Assembly: GCF_007748195.1 (NCBI RefSeq) | Contig: NZ_CP037920.1 | Coordinates: forward strand, 6,229,800-6,293,799 | Direction: 5' to 3' | Length of the DNA stretch: 64,000 bases | Origin: Gimesia aquarii | Lineage (GTDB): Bacteria; Planctomycetota; Planctomycetia; Planctomycetales; Planctomycetaceae | Part shown: positions 55,336-64,000 of the stretch, in pieces | Layout: every line of letters begins with the position of its first letter | Position numbering within the stretch: the stretch's first letter is position 1 | Translations under genes and position numbers: made by a program | Notes under the pieces: model-generated | Seen by the model: only the letters and a program-made list of their open reading frames with translations | Databases searched by the model: none | Told to the model about the DNA's origin: nothing

Positions 55336-56247
55336 CTAACGGGAGCATTGATTTTGCCAAAGATTCCAATAAGTTCGCATACGATGAGCAAATGCCTTTG
55401 ACTTTTCTGCATAGACACGGTCTGCGATTTTGAAAGCCGCTGATTGCAGTTCTTTTCGCTGTTGTTTGATCATTTTTAGAAGCAGATCGATATCAGTAGA
55501 AGTTTCAAGTACTCTTTCTTCATTTTGTACAAGTTGAGTCATGACTGCTAAATCATGGTCGTCTCCCAACAGATCGTTTAATCGATCCAATTCAACGATA
55601 CGAGCTGAAATCACCGGTTGCCAGACATCGACTATGAGCCTCATATGATAAAGATGATTTTTGCTTGCCTTGCGACAATCGTGTAACAGTTCATCATTCG
55701 GACGGCGATGGATTTTTTTTAAAGCTTTCGCGCCTTGTTGGTATGTTTGTTTCAAACCATGTGAGATGATTTTCTCCACCGCTCCTTCGATCTTCCAGTT
55801 TCCAACTGAGTCTCGAGCTTCTTCAAGTTGCTCCGACAGTTTTTCTAACTCTCGATCCAGATCAATCCATTCTTCAACAATATTTTGCCTGCGGATTAGC
55901 AACTTCTTTTCGAACTCAGAGAACAACGCTTCGTATCCAGAATCACTAAAACGCTTACTTAATTTTTTAAGCGATTCTAACATTGATTCCGCATCTCTCA
56001 CACGAGACAGCCTGCGCCCAGCAGCACTATACCAGATATTGAGGCGGGAAAAGTCATCACCTAATCCTGAACAAACAAGGCGAATCAACCCACGCAGTTT
56101 CTTAAACTGTTTTCGAACCTCATGTATGGCTTGATGCCGGTCCCGTTTGGGGTTCTGTAACTCACAAATGGCCTGGCTTAGTTGCTCTTGTGCAATCCGA
56201 TGAACTCCACTCGCCAGAGATTCCTCTTGTTTGAATTGGTATCCCAT
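55336..56247 (-). CDS. CHAD domain protein
   Basis: A 303-residue, wholly helical protein with two halves of a CHAD domain. HEVRKQFKKLRGLIRLVC (about 42-60) and LLHDCRKASKNHLYHMRLIVDVW (about 187-210) supply the conserved His and basic residues that bind polyphosphate in this family. CHAD proteins attach to polyphosphate granules and are often encoded with CYTH phosphatases; none is visible beside it here. Confidence 0.88.
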   Translation of the reverse strand: MGYQFKQEESLASGVHRIAQEQLSQAICELQNPKRDRHQAIHEVRKQFKKLRGLIRLVCSGLGDDFSRLNIWYSAAGRRLSRVRDAESMLESLKKLSKRFSDSGYEALFSEFEKKLLIRRQNIVEEWIDLDRELEKLSEQLEEARDSVGNWKIEGAVEKIISHGLKQTYQQGAKALKKIHRRPNDELLHDCRKASKNHLYHMRLIVDVWQPVISARIVELDRLNDLLGDDHDLAVMTQLVQNEERVLETSTDIDLLLKMIKQQRKELQSAAFKIADRVYAEKSKAFAHRMRTYWNLWQNQCSR

Positions 56248-56297
56248 TACAAAATCCGCATTTTAAAATTATTAGGACAGAATCAATAGAAAAAATC

Positions 56298-57509
56298 TCA
56301 TGAATGCGTTGTTGATTCTACCCAGTGCATCACGCACACAATGAGTACGCCCGAGATGGCAAACCCACTAATGACAGGGATCACGGTACCATTATAACTG
56401 TGTCCGATGAGTATACCGCAGGGTACGGAAATTAAAGTTGAGATTGCTCCTGTCACAGCGGCTCCCATTCCGGCAATATGCCCAAGAGGTTCCATAGCCA
56501 TTGCGTTTAAATTTCCATACATAATACCAAAGCAAAACAGAATTATCATCATGTAGAGCATAAGAGACCATAGCGGAGGATGACCTGCCATAGAAATGAC
56601 ATATAGAAAAAAGATCAGAGAGATTGTCGTGGAAAAACGCTTAGACCAACGCGACAGGTTCTGCATCCCAAAACGCATGACAAGTCTTCCATTTAGAAAG
56701 GAAGCACTGCCGATACAGAGAGCCAGAATCGCAAAATAAAGTGGAAACATCGTCCCTAATTGATATTGCTTTTGAAAAATCAGTTGAGCCGAACTCAAAT
56801 ATCCCAGAAACGCACTGGAAATCAAACCCAACGAAATCGTATATCCCAAAGAAACTCGATGAGAACAGACTTCCAAAATTCCTTGTTTGATTCGCGTAAA
56901 GGTAAATGGGATCCGACGATCGACTGTCAGGGTCTCTGGTAACCTCGAAGCGAACCAGATTAATGTCAGAATTCCACAAGATAACAATGCAGCAAAGATA
57001 GCCCGCCAGTGCGCCACAAATAAAATTCCTTGTCCCAAAGCCGGTGCAATCGCAGGCACAAAAATAAAAATCGTCATCACAAACGAGAGCACCCGAGCCA
57101 TTGCAGGGCCTTCATATTGGTCGCGGACAATTGCCACAATCACACATCTTGGTGCTGCCAGCCCCAGCCCCTGTAGAAACCGTCCACTGAGCATGACGAT
57201 GAGATCTGTTGAAAACAGAGAGCACAAACATCCTGTCAGAAACAGACTGAAGCCCAAATAAATTGCTGGCTTGCGACCCGTTGTATCCGAAAGTGGCCCA
57301 TAAATTCCCTGCCCAAACGCCAATCCCAAAAACAAAATTGTGACAATCAATTGGCTATCATTGACTTTCTTTGCACCCAGGTCCTGGCCAATTTCGGTTA
57401 ATGCAGGCAGCATCGCATCAATTGACAACGCTACCAAGGACTGCATCAGTGCCATCATTGCCACAAATTCGCCAAATGGTAATGCCTTTGTTTTAAGTTT
57501 GTTGTTCAA
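56298..57509 (-). CDS. Bcr/CflA-family MFS drug efflux transporter
   Basis: A 403-residue permease with 12 hydrophobic helices. MLPALTEIGQDLG, then YGPLSDTTGRKPAIYLG (the MFS loop 2-3 motif) and GRFLQGLGLAAPRCVIVAIVRD are typical of the Bcr/CflA branch of proton-driven exporters. The frame starts with TTG 57509; ATG 57458 would cut into helix 1, so TTG is plausible. The specificity is unknown. Confidence 0.88.
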   Translation of the reverse strand: MNNKLKTKALPFGEFVAMMALMQSLVALSIDAMLPALTEIGQDLGAKKVNDSQLIVTILFLGLAFGQGIYGPLSDTTGRKPAIYLGFSLFLTGCLCSLFSTDLIVMLSGRFLQGLGLAAPRCVIVAIVRDQYEGPAMARVLSFVMTIFIFVPAIAPALGQGILFVAHWRAIFAALLSCGILTLIWFASRLPETLTVDRRIPFTFTRIKQGILEVCSHRVSLGYTISLGLISSAFLGYLSSAQLIFQKQYQLGTMFPLYFAILALCIGSASFLNGRLVMRFGMQNLSRWSKRFSTTISLIFFLYVISMAGHPPLWSLMLYMMIILFCFGIMYGNLNAMAMEPLGHIAGMGAAVTGAISTLISVPCGILIGHSYNGTVIPVISGFAISGVLIVCVMHWVESTTHS

Positions 57510-57706
57510 GAAAAATGATTCTCTGAAAAAGGCTCACATATGTCAAAACACATGCACGGCGCATGCTGTTGAATCATACAGGCTCTCTCTAAAAACGAAA
57601 GACACTCAAGTTCTTTAAAGGTTCCTCTTGCTCAATTAATGGCGAAACCTTATCTTTCGCGTTGACAAGCTGTTCTATCATCAACCACGAATTAAAGAGA
57701 GATCAA

Positions 57707-57976
57707 ATGCAAAGTGCAGAAGGTTGGCGTTCGATATTGGAGAATTGGCCGGAAAGTATTCCCAAACAGGGAATCGTTGTGACTACGTTCCAAGAATCGA
57801 TTCCTTTTCAGAATTTTTTACTTTCAAGTGGAATTGTGTTATTGGAACGCGATAAACCAGACTCCTTGGGCGCAAGAAAAGTCATGCTTTCATACGAAGC
57901 GATCAGCGCGATCAAGCTCGCGGACACATTGGAACTAGCACGCTATCAGGTAATGGGCTTTCAACCTGCCATGTAA
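57707..57976 (+). CDS. Small conserved-looking protein of unknown function
   Basis: About 89 residues. ATG 57707 has an AGAGA site; a TTG at 57662 would be longer but lacks one. The sequence looks like a compact alpha/beta domain: WRSILENWPESIPKQGIVVTTF, then SSGIVLLERDKPDSLGARKVML and AISAIKLADTLEL. The ARKVMLSYEAISAIKL part resembles small regulatory or membrane-associated proteins of unknown role. No name is given. Confidence 0.6.
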   Translation: MQSAEGWRSILENWPESIPKQGIVVTTFQESIPFQNFLLSSGIVLLERDKPDSLGARKVMLSYEAISAIKLADTLELARYQVMGFQPAM

Positions 57977-57992
57977 TTCACTGGCAGTGGAG

Positions 57993-58892
57993 CTAAGTGA
58001 CTGACATCCATCGAGAAAGTACGATTGTAGGAATCAGCAAAGCAGCCGTGAGAATTGCGTACTGCGGATTGGTAGTCCAGACAAAAACGATAATCGCGTT
58101 CAACATCACGTAGGAATAGAGCATTGTCTTCACAGCGATTTGAACATTTTGAGGAACCGGATTCAATATTGCCTGTATCAGACGGCGATTGATTGTCAAC
58201 ACAACCACTCCCAGCGCTGTCAGCAACATCGTCAAATTAAGTTCACGTGGCCAGGGATAAGTTGCAATCATCCACACCAGTGCTGCCAGCCCCGCATTGA
58301 TAACCAGAGTACCACCGAGCAAGTGCCCGCGATGACTGTTTTTTGCTTCCATTCGTGCAAACCAGGTAAGGCCGACAACATACATTCCTAAAATGGCGGC
58401 GATTCGTAACTGGGGTTTGACCCAAAGATTAATCTCGCGCGCAACAGCGCTGGCGCCTAACATGACATTTAGAAATCGACAAAGTCCCATCGCAAGTGGG
58501 CCGAGAATTGTTCTTTTCAATATGCTATCGTAACTCAGTATAGCGACAACCAACAGGCTGGCAACAATCAGGCTCTGTTTCCCTACCGCCTGTGCAGCCC
58601 CGACCCCCGCCAACATCAGCAACCCTCCCAGAACTGCCGCGTGCTGTGTCGAAATTCGTCCGGAAGGGATAGGGCGTGAAGGTCGTTCTTCTGCATCGAC
58701 CTTACGATCGAACACATCATTAAACACCATACCAGACAGATACAAGCTGGTTGAAGCGACAATCAACAAGGCGAATTGAATGGGAAGCTCAAATGAGTTG
58801 TGTGTCAGTAGGTAGCCAAGAAGAATATCTGACATCGCTGTAAATACAGCGGGTAGCCGCATTAGTTGAAAATACGCAAGCCATTTTTTCAT
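57993..58892 (-). CDS. UbiA-family prenyltransferase (EboC-like)
   Basis: A 299-residue membrane prenyltransferase with about eight helices. The diphosphate motif is NDVFDRKVDAEERPSRPIPSG, with the full N-D-x2-D-x3-D, and the second motif is the YDSILKRT loop. It resembles the EboC branch found in ebo clusters of cyanobacteria and other phyla, which is used to build a membrane-associated compound of unknown structure. It is coupled by ATGA to inositol-3-phosphate synthase, so prenylation of an inositol-derived acceptor is a testable idea. The EboC label is a recollection from sequence pattern, not a search result. Confidence 0.82.
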   Translation of the reverse strand: MKKWLAYFQLMRLPAVFTAMSDILLGYLLTHNSFELPIQFALLIVASTSLYLSGMVFNDVFDRKVDAEERPSRPIPSGRISTQHAAVLGGLLMLAGVGAAQAVGKQSLIVASLLVVAILSYDSILKRTILGPLAMGLCRFLNVMLGASAVAREINLWVKPQLRIAAILGMYVVGLTWFARMEAKNSHRGHLLGGTLVINAGLAALVWMIATYPWPRELNLTMLLTALGVVVLTINRRLIQAILNPVPQNVQIAVKTMLYSYVMLNAIIVFVWTTNPQYAILTAALLIPTIVLSRWMSVT

Positions 58893-60115
58893 GATGATTG
58901 AGATTCTTCGGAAACTTTGTTAGCCCATTCCTCAAGTTGCTGGTATTGACGTTCGAATTCTGGTGTGGTTGCCTGCATGGGGCTTTTAAAGAACGAACTT
59001 AAATGTGACATGACCCCAGATCGATCTCCGCGACGCCATTCCCGCTCAGTAAACCGTACTAAATCGAGCACTAAAGGCGCTGCGAGAATTGAATCTGTTC
59101 CCTGCCAGGTAAATTGCAGCGACATTTTAGTATCCAGGAATCCTTGAAAGTGAATATGATCCCAGGCGGTTTTCCAGTCTCCCATCGATTCGATATATTC
59201 GATCGACACCAGGGTCTGTGGCTTATAACCAAGGATTTCTGTCAATAGATGATCTTTGGAATGAACTTTGTTTGATTTATTGACTGGGTCATCGAGGACT
59301 TTACCGTCCAGATTTCCGAAAATATTGTGCCCCACCCAACTCATCACGTTCAAATTACGGTGTGCAAACATGGGCGCGAGAACACTTTTCATCAATGTTT
59401 CTCCCGTCTTTCCATCGCGTCCCGCATGCAACACATTCTTCTCTTCAGCCAATTCAACCAAAGCTGGCAAGTCAGTACCTGCCGAAGGTGTGAAGTTGAT
59501 GTGTGAACAGCCGGCATTCATCGCAGCGATGGCATAAAGCGTGCTGGCGGGAACCGGAGACGTTTCTGCCGACGCCAGCGCTTGTTTTAATTCATCCAGA
59601 CTGAGTGTCTTTGCAGACTCCTCGACGGGAGGTTCTGTCGAAGCCAGATTGACAACAATGACATGTGCCAGATCGTGCTTTTGCTGGAATTCAGAAATAT
59701 CAGCTGACAAACGTGAAATCGTGTCTTGCAAAGTTTCCTGATCGTACTGTTTCACCGAATTACCGGCCAGGGATCTAATCGTATCTCCGACATGGATGAG
59801 TGTTCCTGGTTTTACATTTTGATCGAATGCCTTCAATTCCGATTCAACTGACTGCAATAAAGCAGGATGAAATACACCGGATGTTTCGCTGAAATGTTTG
59901 GCAGCGTCAACAAAAGATGTGTCGCGAATTTCATGACCGCCAATGACAAACTGATCCCATTTTGCCAAATTCAACTTCTCAAAAAAAGGGTTTTCTGAGA
60001 CGAGCCCACTCGCACCCGTAGTACCTTTCTGAAGTGCTGATAAACCAACGGCGGCGGTTGTTGAGACACCACCCCATGCTCCAATGATCCAAATCCCGAT
60101 ACGCTGTTTCGTCAT
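58889..60115 (-). CDS. ino1: Inositol-3-phosphate synthase
   Basis: A 408-residue NAD-dependent enzyme that cyclises glucose 6-phosphate to inositol 3-phosphate. The N-terminal Rossmann motif is IWIIGAWGGVSTTAAVG, and the family's FTPSAGTD and GKTGETLMKSVLAPMF follow, the latter with the catalytic Lys region. Its stop overlaps the UbiA-like gene start by four bases, so the two are co-translated. Inositol phosphates are unusual in bacteria outside Actinobacteria and some other groups; here the pairing with a prenyltransferase hints at a lipid product. Confidence 0.9.
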   Translation of the reverse strand: MTKQRIGIWIIGAWGGVSTTAAVGLSALQKGTTGASGLVSENPFFEKLNLAKWDQFVIGGHEIRDTSFVDAAKHFSETSGVFHPALLQSVESELKAFDQNVKPGTLIHVGDTIRSLAGNSVKQYDQETLQDTISRLSADISEFQQKHDLAHVIVVNLASTEPPVEESAKTLSLDELKQALASAETSPVPASTLYAIAAMNAGCSHINFTPSAGTDLPALVELAEEKNVLHAGRDGKTGETLMKSVLAPMFAHRNLNVMSWVGHNIFGNLDGKVLDDPVNKSNKVHSKDHLLTEILGYKPQTLVSIEYIESMGDWKTAWDHIHFQGFLDTKMSLQFTWQGTDSILAAPLVLDLVRFTEREWRRGDRSGVMSHLSSFFKSPMQATTPEFERQYQQLEEWANKVSEESQSS

Positions 60116-60392
60116 GATGTTGCCTGAAAACTGATAATACTAGATTCAATTGTTATCGCTGATGATATAGAGGTAGGTGGGAGCAGACAGATATAAAACT
60201 GCTCAACTTGGAGTTGGTCAGAGTGCATTGCTGCTTTCACTTGATGATTATTTCTGTGAGGAAAACTGACTAATCCCGTTCTCATACAACGAAATCAACC
60301 ATATTTATCATTTTAGTTTCATCTCGACTCGTCACAATCTAAGAATAGTGATTCGTCCGAAAAAATTCCTTAGATAGTATCTGGTAAATCTT

Positions 60393-62240
60393 CTAACTGG
60401 TTTCCAGAGTCTTGTCGATCCAGCCCATCAAAGCCTCTTTAAAAGATTCAATGGTTGAGAAAGCCTCGCCTTTTGTTTTTGCGAGCTGATCAGGATCGGA
60501 CACCTCTGCCTGTGCAAAATAATAGAATTTAATCTTAGGCTCCGTACCCGAAGGGCGCACACCCAGTTGTACAGTTAGAGGCAATCCTTCGCCTTTCGCT
60601 TCAAACATCAGAACATTTCCCTCTGGTTTAGAAAAGGTCGCAGAGGGGGTATTTTCCGGCAATGAGCGAATTTCAAGGTTTTGATAGTCTCTTGCGCGGG
60701 TAAATGTAAGATTTCCCAGTTTTTGCGGAGGAGTCTGCCGAAATGCTTTCATCAATTCTTTGATTTGTTGATTTCCCTCTGATCCTTTACAGGTCTTTGA
60801 AACCTGTCCTTCCAGATGGTATCCATGTTCAATATACAGCTCATCCAGGCGGTCAAATAAAGTCTTTGACTTGCTTTTCAATTCTGCCAGCAGTTCGCAA
60901 ACCCAAAGTGCCGCGATCGCTGCGTCTTTGTCCCTGCAATATTCCCCAGCCAGATATCCCAGAGACTCTTCCGTACCAAAGACAAATCGCTCTGGGCCCT
61001 CTTCGTCCATTGTTTGAGCAATGTACTTAAATCCAACCAGCAGGTTATTGATGATACGAACATTTGATTTTCGTGTAATGGCCGCAATTAAGGGGGTCGT
61101 GACGATTGTTTCTACGACAAAATGCTCAGGTGTGAGTGTTTGTTTTTCCTTACGCTTTCGGAGAATATAATCGGCCAGTAAAGCACCGATTTGATTTCCC
61201 GTCAGATGAATGAATTCTCCAGCAGTATTTTTAGCACATACTCCCAACCGATCGGCATCGGGGTCACTGGCAAGAATGATTTCTGAATCGATTTGTCCGG
61301 CTAATTCGATCGCCGGTTGATAGACCTCAGTCCGTTCCGGGTTAGGCAATTGGTCGGGAACATTGGGAAAATTCCCGTTTTGCTCGCACTGGGGCTCAAA
61401 ACGCGTAATTTTTTCAAAGCCTGCCTGTTGTAACACCTGAAATACAGACGTTTCCCCTACTCCATGCAGCGGAGTAAATAGACCTTGAAGGTCTCTCGAA
61501 GTCGAGTGACTGTGTGAAATCACCGCGTTTCGATATTCGCTGGCAACATCCTCATCAATAATCTTGATTAAGCCTTGCTCCACGGCTTGATCGAAGTCAA
61601 TGATCGGGATTTCGGTCGCTTGATACACTTCATCAATAATACCTTGATCGTGCGGGGGCAGAACTTGTGCTCCTGCTGACCAGTACGCTTTAAAACCATT
61701 ATCAGAAGGGGGATTATGCGATGCGGTAATCATCGCCCCGACATCACAGCTGAGGTGTCTGACCGCAAACGAAAGCTCTGGTGTAGAACGAGGTGTTTTG
61801 AAAAAGTGAACTGTCAAACCATGGGCTGCGATCACACTAGCAACGATTCGAGCAAATCGTTCTGAGTTGATACGAGAATCATGAGCAATGGCTGCTTTGC
61901 CGGTATCGGAACCCGAATATTTCTTAAAGTAAGCCACCAACCCATGAGCCGATTCAGCGATGGTTCTTTCGTTTATCGTGGCTGAGCCCAGATCGCTCAT
62001 CAATCCACGTCGGCCTCCGGTCCCAAACGGAATCACTTCCCAAAAGTAAGTATCCAAAGTAGCAAAGTCTTCTGCTTCAATCAGCCTGAGAAGAGATGGC
62101 AAATAAGAAGCGTACTGAGGTTCAGTAAGCCAGCGTTGTAAGTTTGTGAAAGCTGACTCAGAAAGCTGTTTTTCGGCAATAGCAGCATGAGTCGTTTTGA
62201 TTGCCTGTTGGACATCTATTGTTGGAGATGGTTGATTCAT
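60393..62240 (-). CDS. Alpha-D-phosphohexomutase (phosphoglucomutase/phosphomannomutase)
   Basis: 615 residues with the four-domain plan. MITASHNPPSDNGFK contains the phospho-serine loop, LASDPDADRLG binds the metal, EESLGYL is the sugar-binding loop and RPSGTEPKIKFY is the phosphate-binding loop. The length and the long N-terminal part (first 100 residues) resemble the PGM2/PgcA group, which can interconvert glucose, mannose or pentose phosphates. Glucose 6-phosphate from this enzyme could feed the inositol-phosphate synthase next to it, though the two genes are separate. Confidence 0.93.
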   Translation of the reverse strand: MNQPSPTIDVQQAIKTTHAAIAEKQLSESAFTNLQRWLTEPQYASYLPSLLRLIEAEDFATLDTYFWEVIPFGTGGRRGLMSDLGSATINERTIAESAHGLVAYFKKYSGSDTGKAAIAHDSRINSERFARIVASVIAAHGLTVHFFKTPRSTPELSFAVRHLSCDVGAMITASHNPPSDNGFKAYWSAGAQVLPPHDQGIIDEVYQATEIPIIDFDQAVEQGLIKIIDEDVASEYRNAVISHSHSTSRDLQGLFTPLHGVGETSVFQVLQQAGFEKITRFEPQCEQNGNFPNVPDQLPNPERTEVYQPAIELAGQIDSEIILASDPDADRLGVCAKNTAGEFIHLTGNQIGALLADYILRKRKEKQTLTPEHFVVETIVTTPLIAAITRKSNVRIINNLLVGFKYIAQTMDEEGPERFVFGTEESLGYLAGEYCRDKDAAIAALWVCELLAELKSKSKTLFDRLDELYIEHGYHLEGQVSKTCKGSEGNQQIKELMKAFRQTPPQKLGNLTFTRARDYQNLEIRSLPENTPSATFSKPEGNVLMFEAKGEGLPLTVQLGVRPSGTEPKIKFYYFAQAEVSDPDQLAKTKGEAFSTIESFKEALMGWIDKTLETS

Positions 62241-62918
62241 CCGAGGGTTATTTCCGGTTTAAAATCGTTGAACTTGTTTTGGTTTGTGTTTATAGACTGA
62301 AATTCGTCAACTTTTCCATTCAAAACAGATAAAGCGCAATAAGCACGTATTTACCTGTCCTTTGCCCCAGTTCAGTTGAGTTGGCATAAAACAGAACCTG
62401 GTTTTGCTGAGAAACAAAGCTCTCATAATGGCATAAGATTGTAGAGTGAAATAGTCTGAGAGCCAACCCTCACACGATTTCCGGCTCCTGAAGCTATGAA
62501 GCCCTCAAAAGCAGGGATCAGAACGCCAAGCTATTTTATTTGGCTCAGCACGTTTTAAACCATTATGGCCTCTTATCTCTTACTAAGTTGAGTAAGAATA
62601 TAGCAATTGTTCTGAATATAATGCCCCCCATGCGACACTGAATTTATGCCCAGAATAGAACCAGTTCAAGAAGACTGAAATCATTAAGACTTTGTCAGTT
62701 TTCAGTTTCCCGCCAACCAAGTCCTTGATTCCCCATCACATCAGTGGCAGAATAGGTGAATTAAGCCGGTTACCAATGAGCCGGTAATCCGAAGTTTAAT
62801 TTTGGAGTCACGTGAAATGGGAAGGAATTCTCCTGTCTTTTTTACTGATTTCCCCTGTTCCGCTCTCGTGTCCTGATCCATGATGAACCTGCTAGGTCAA
62901 TGAAATTAAGGTAATACT
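62241..62918. other. Long intergenic region upstream of the Hsp70 gene
   Basis: About 680 bases. A short inverted repeat CTTACT/AGTAAG (62579-62596) and an imperfect GGTTACC/GGTAATC pair (about 62769-62789) are the only structure I see. No CIRCE element (TTAGCACTC-N9-GAGTGCTAA) or HrcA-type site was found, and no ORF is convincing. Confidence 0.35.
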
Positions 62919-64000
62919 ATGAAGTTTGTAGAAGGTCTTACTGTTGGCGTTGATTTGGGAACGACGTATTCAGCCATTGCCCAACTTGACAGTGAAGGGC
63001 AGCCCATATCCTTAAAAAACACCGATGGACGATCGATTACGCCTTCTGTGGTTTTGCTGGGCGAGGAAGGCCGTGTTGTGGTTGGTCCTTCTTTTGAAAG
63101 AACCGCTATTGAAGATGACCCATCCCGCATTATTGAAGCTGTTAAAAGGCATATGGGAGATGATAACTTTTATGTTGTCTACCAGGAAAAGAAGCTGACT
63201 GCTGAGTTTCTTTCTGCCTTGATTCTGAAGAAGATGAAGCAGGATGCAGAGAAAGAAATCGGCCCGATCGCTAATGCTGTCATCACAGTTCCCTATTACT
63301 TTAACGATGTTCGACGTAAAGCAACTCAGGACGCTGGACGAATCGCTGGCTTGAATGTGATTGATATTATCAATGAGCCTACTGCGGCAACACTGGCTTA
63401 TGCGTGGAAACGAGATGAATTAGGAAATCCCGATGCGATGCCATCGGGTGAGCGAACCATTCTGGTGTATGACTTGGGTGGTGGTACGTTTGATGTGACA
63501 ATTGTGCGTTACTCACCAACTCAATTCCGTGTTCTGGCAACTGATGGTGATGTGATGCTGGGGGGCCTCGATTGGAGCCAGCGCATTGTCGATCATGTCG
63601 CTGAGCAGTTCAAAAAGAAATTCGACAGTGACCCTCGAGAAGATCCGGTTACAATGCGAACCTGTGTCCAGGAATGTGAAGACGCAAAACGCGAGTTAAG
63701 CCAAAAAGCGCAAACTCCTGTATCGATTTATCACAAAGGCAACACTTTAACGGTTGCATTAACGCGTGGTGACTTTGAACGGATGACAGCAGATTTGCTA
63801 CAGAGAACCCGTGACACCACGGAACTGGTGATGCAACAGGCGGGAGTTGAAAAAGGACAACTAGACGATGTTGTGCTTGTGGGTGGTTCTACACTGATGC
63901 CTGTTGTGGAAGAAATGTTGAAAAATGTGTGTGGTAGAGAGCCTTCACGCAGTATGAACCCGGAAGAGGCCGTTGCTCAGGGTGCAGCGATACACGCTGC
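62919..64000 (+). CDS. Hsp70/DnaK-family protein, 3' end outside the window
   Basis: The first 360 residues of an Hsp70 ATPase. GVDLGTTYSAIAQL is the phosphate 1 motif, INEPTAATLAYAW and VYDLGGGTFDVTIV form connect and phosphate 2, and VVLVGGSTLMPVVEEML is the adenosine motif. The frame runs off the end, so the substrate-binding domain and total length are unknown. It differs from canonical DnaK in having an insert-like segment WKRDELGNPDAMPSGERT before phosphate 2. It may be one of several Hsp70 paralogues; I therefore give no gene symbol. Confidence 0.93.
   Translation, partial: MKFVEGLTVGVDLGTTYSAIAQLDSEGQPISLKNTDGRSITPSVVLLGEEGRVVVGPSFERTAIEDDPSRIIEAVKRHMGDDNFYVVYQEKKLTAEFLSALILKKMKQDAEKEIGPIANAVITVPYYFNDVRRKATQDAGRIAGLNVIDIINEPTAATLAYAWKRDELGNPDAMPSGERTILVYDLGGGTFDVTIVRYSPTQFRVLATDGDVMLGGLDWSQRIVDHVAEQFKKKFDSDPREDPVTMRTCVQECEDAKRELSQKAQTPVSIYHKGNTLTVALTRGDFERMTADLLQRTRDTTELVMQQAGVEKGQLDDVVLVGGSTLMPVVEEMLKNVCGREPSRSMNPEEAVAQGAAIHA

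Noticed and set aside
62579-62596. Inverted repeat upstream of the Hsp70 gene as a CIRCE operator
   Set aside because: The arms (CTTACT/AGTAAG) are too short and do not match the TTAGCACTC consensus.

Overview
The window looks like chromosomal DNA of a mesophilic, aerobic, flagellated planctomycete, possibly close to Gimesia or Planctomyces. This is inferred from gene content: an HpnC-type squalene synthase gene, a Ser/Thr kinase with the N-terminal helical segment common in planctomycete kinases, many secreted proteins of unknown function, a CsrA plus flagellar rod/ring/hook-filament cluster, and a UbiA-like/inositol-phosphate synthase pair. I saw no rRNA, tRNA, CRISPR array, insertion sequence or prophage. 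Most of the window reads as core genome, so the novelty lies in unusual protein architectures and leader regions.

Layout. 1-5880 (+): a terminal-oxidase block with heme O synthase (5' end cut by the window), cytochrome c oxidase subunits III and IV, an ABC-2 exporter pair, a SCO-DUF420 fusion and a small CxxC membrane protein. 5905-10360: a secreted Cys/Pro-rich protein, a Dabb protein, and a BtuFCD-like corrinoid importer on the minus strand. 10496-13440 (-): metE with a promoter and a long structured leader (candidate cobalamin riboswitch), apparently in one transcription unit with btuFCD. 13475-18050 (-): nrdA-nrdB with a tandem hairpin terminator; the small subunit has the Phe-for-Tyr and Glu ligand pattern of class Ic enzymes. 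18350-26650: hpnC, der, an amidohydrolase, a membrane-anchored MutS-like ATPase, mgtE, and rplM-rpsI with a clear terminator.

26928-38295 (-): the flagellar cluster. In transcription order it is csrA, flgF, flgG, a degenerate secreted flgG paralogue, flgA, flgH, flgI, flgJ, flgN-like, flgK and a very large flgL. 38733-41394: a secreted protein of unknown function, an HDOD protein, a possible 33-residue ORF and a KaiC-like ATPase. 41467-45854 (-): an apparent catabolic operon with a symporter small subunit, a sodium:solute symporter with an inserted hydrophilic domain, an amidohydrolase and a D-threonine-aldolase-like PLP enzyme. 46101-58000: mostly single genes, including a YHS-domain lipoprotein, a PLC-fold protein, a phosphoesterase, a DUF3365 haem protein, a kinase-FHA protein, an SGNH hydrolase, an aldolase plus GNAT pair, a CHAD protein and an MFS transporter. 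57993-60115 (-): UbiA-like prenyltransferase coupled to inositol-3-phosphate synthase. 60393-62240 (-): phosphohexomutase. 62919-end (+): the start of an Hsp70-family gene.

The most rewarding items for follow-up are the FlgG paralogue that has lost both rod-packing helices, the class Ic ribonucleotide reductase, the SCO-DUF420 fusion, the inserted domains in CoxIII and the symporter, and the metE/btuFCD leader.
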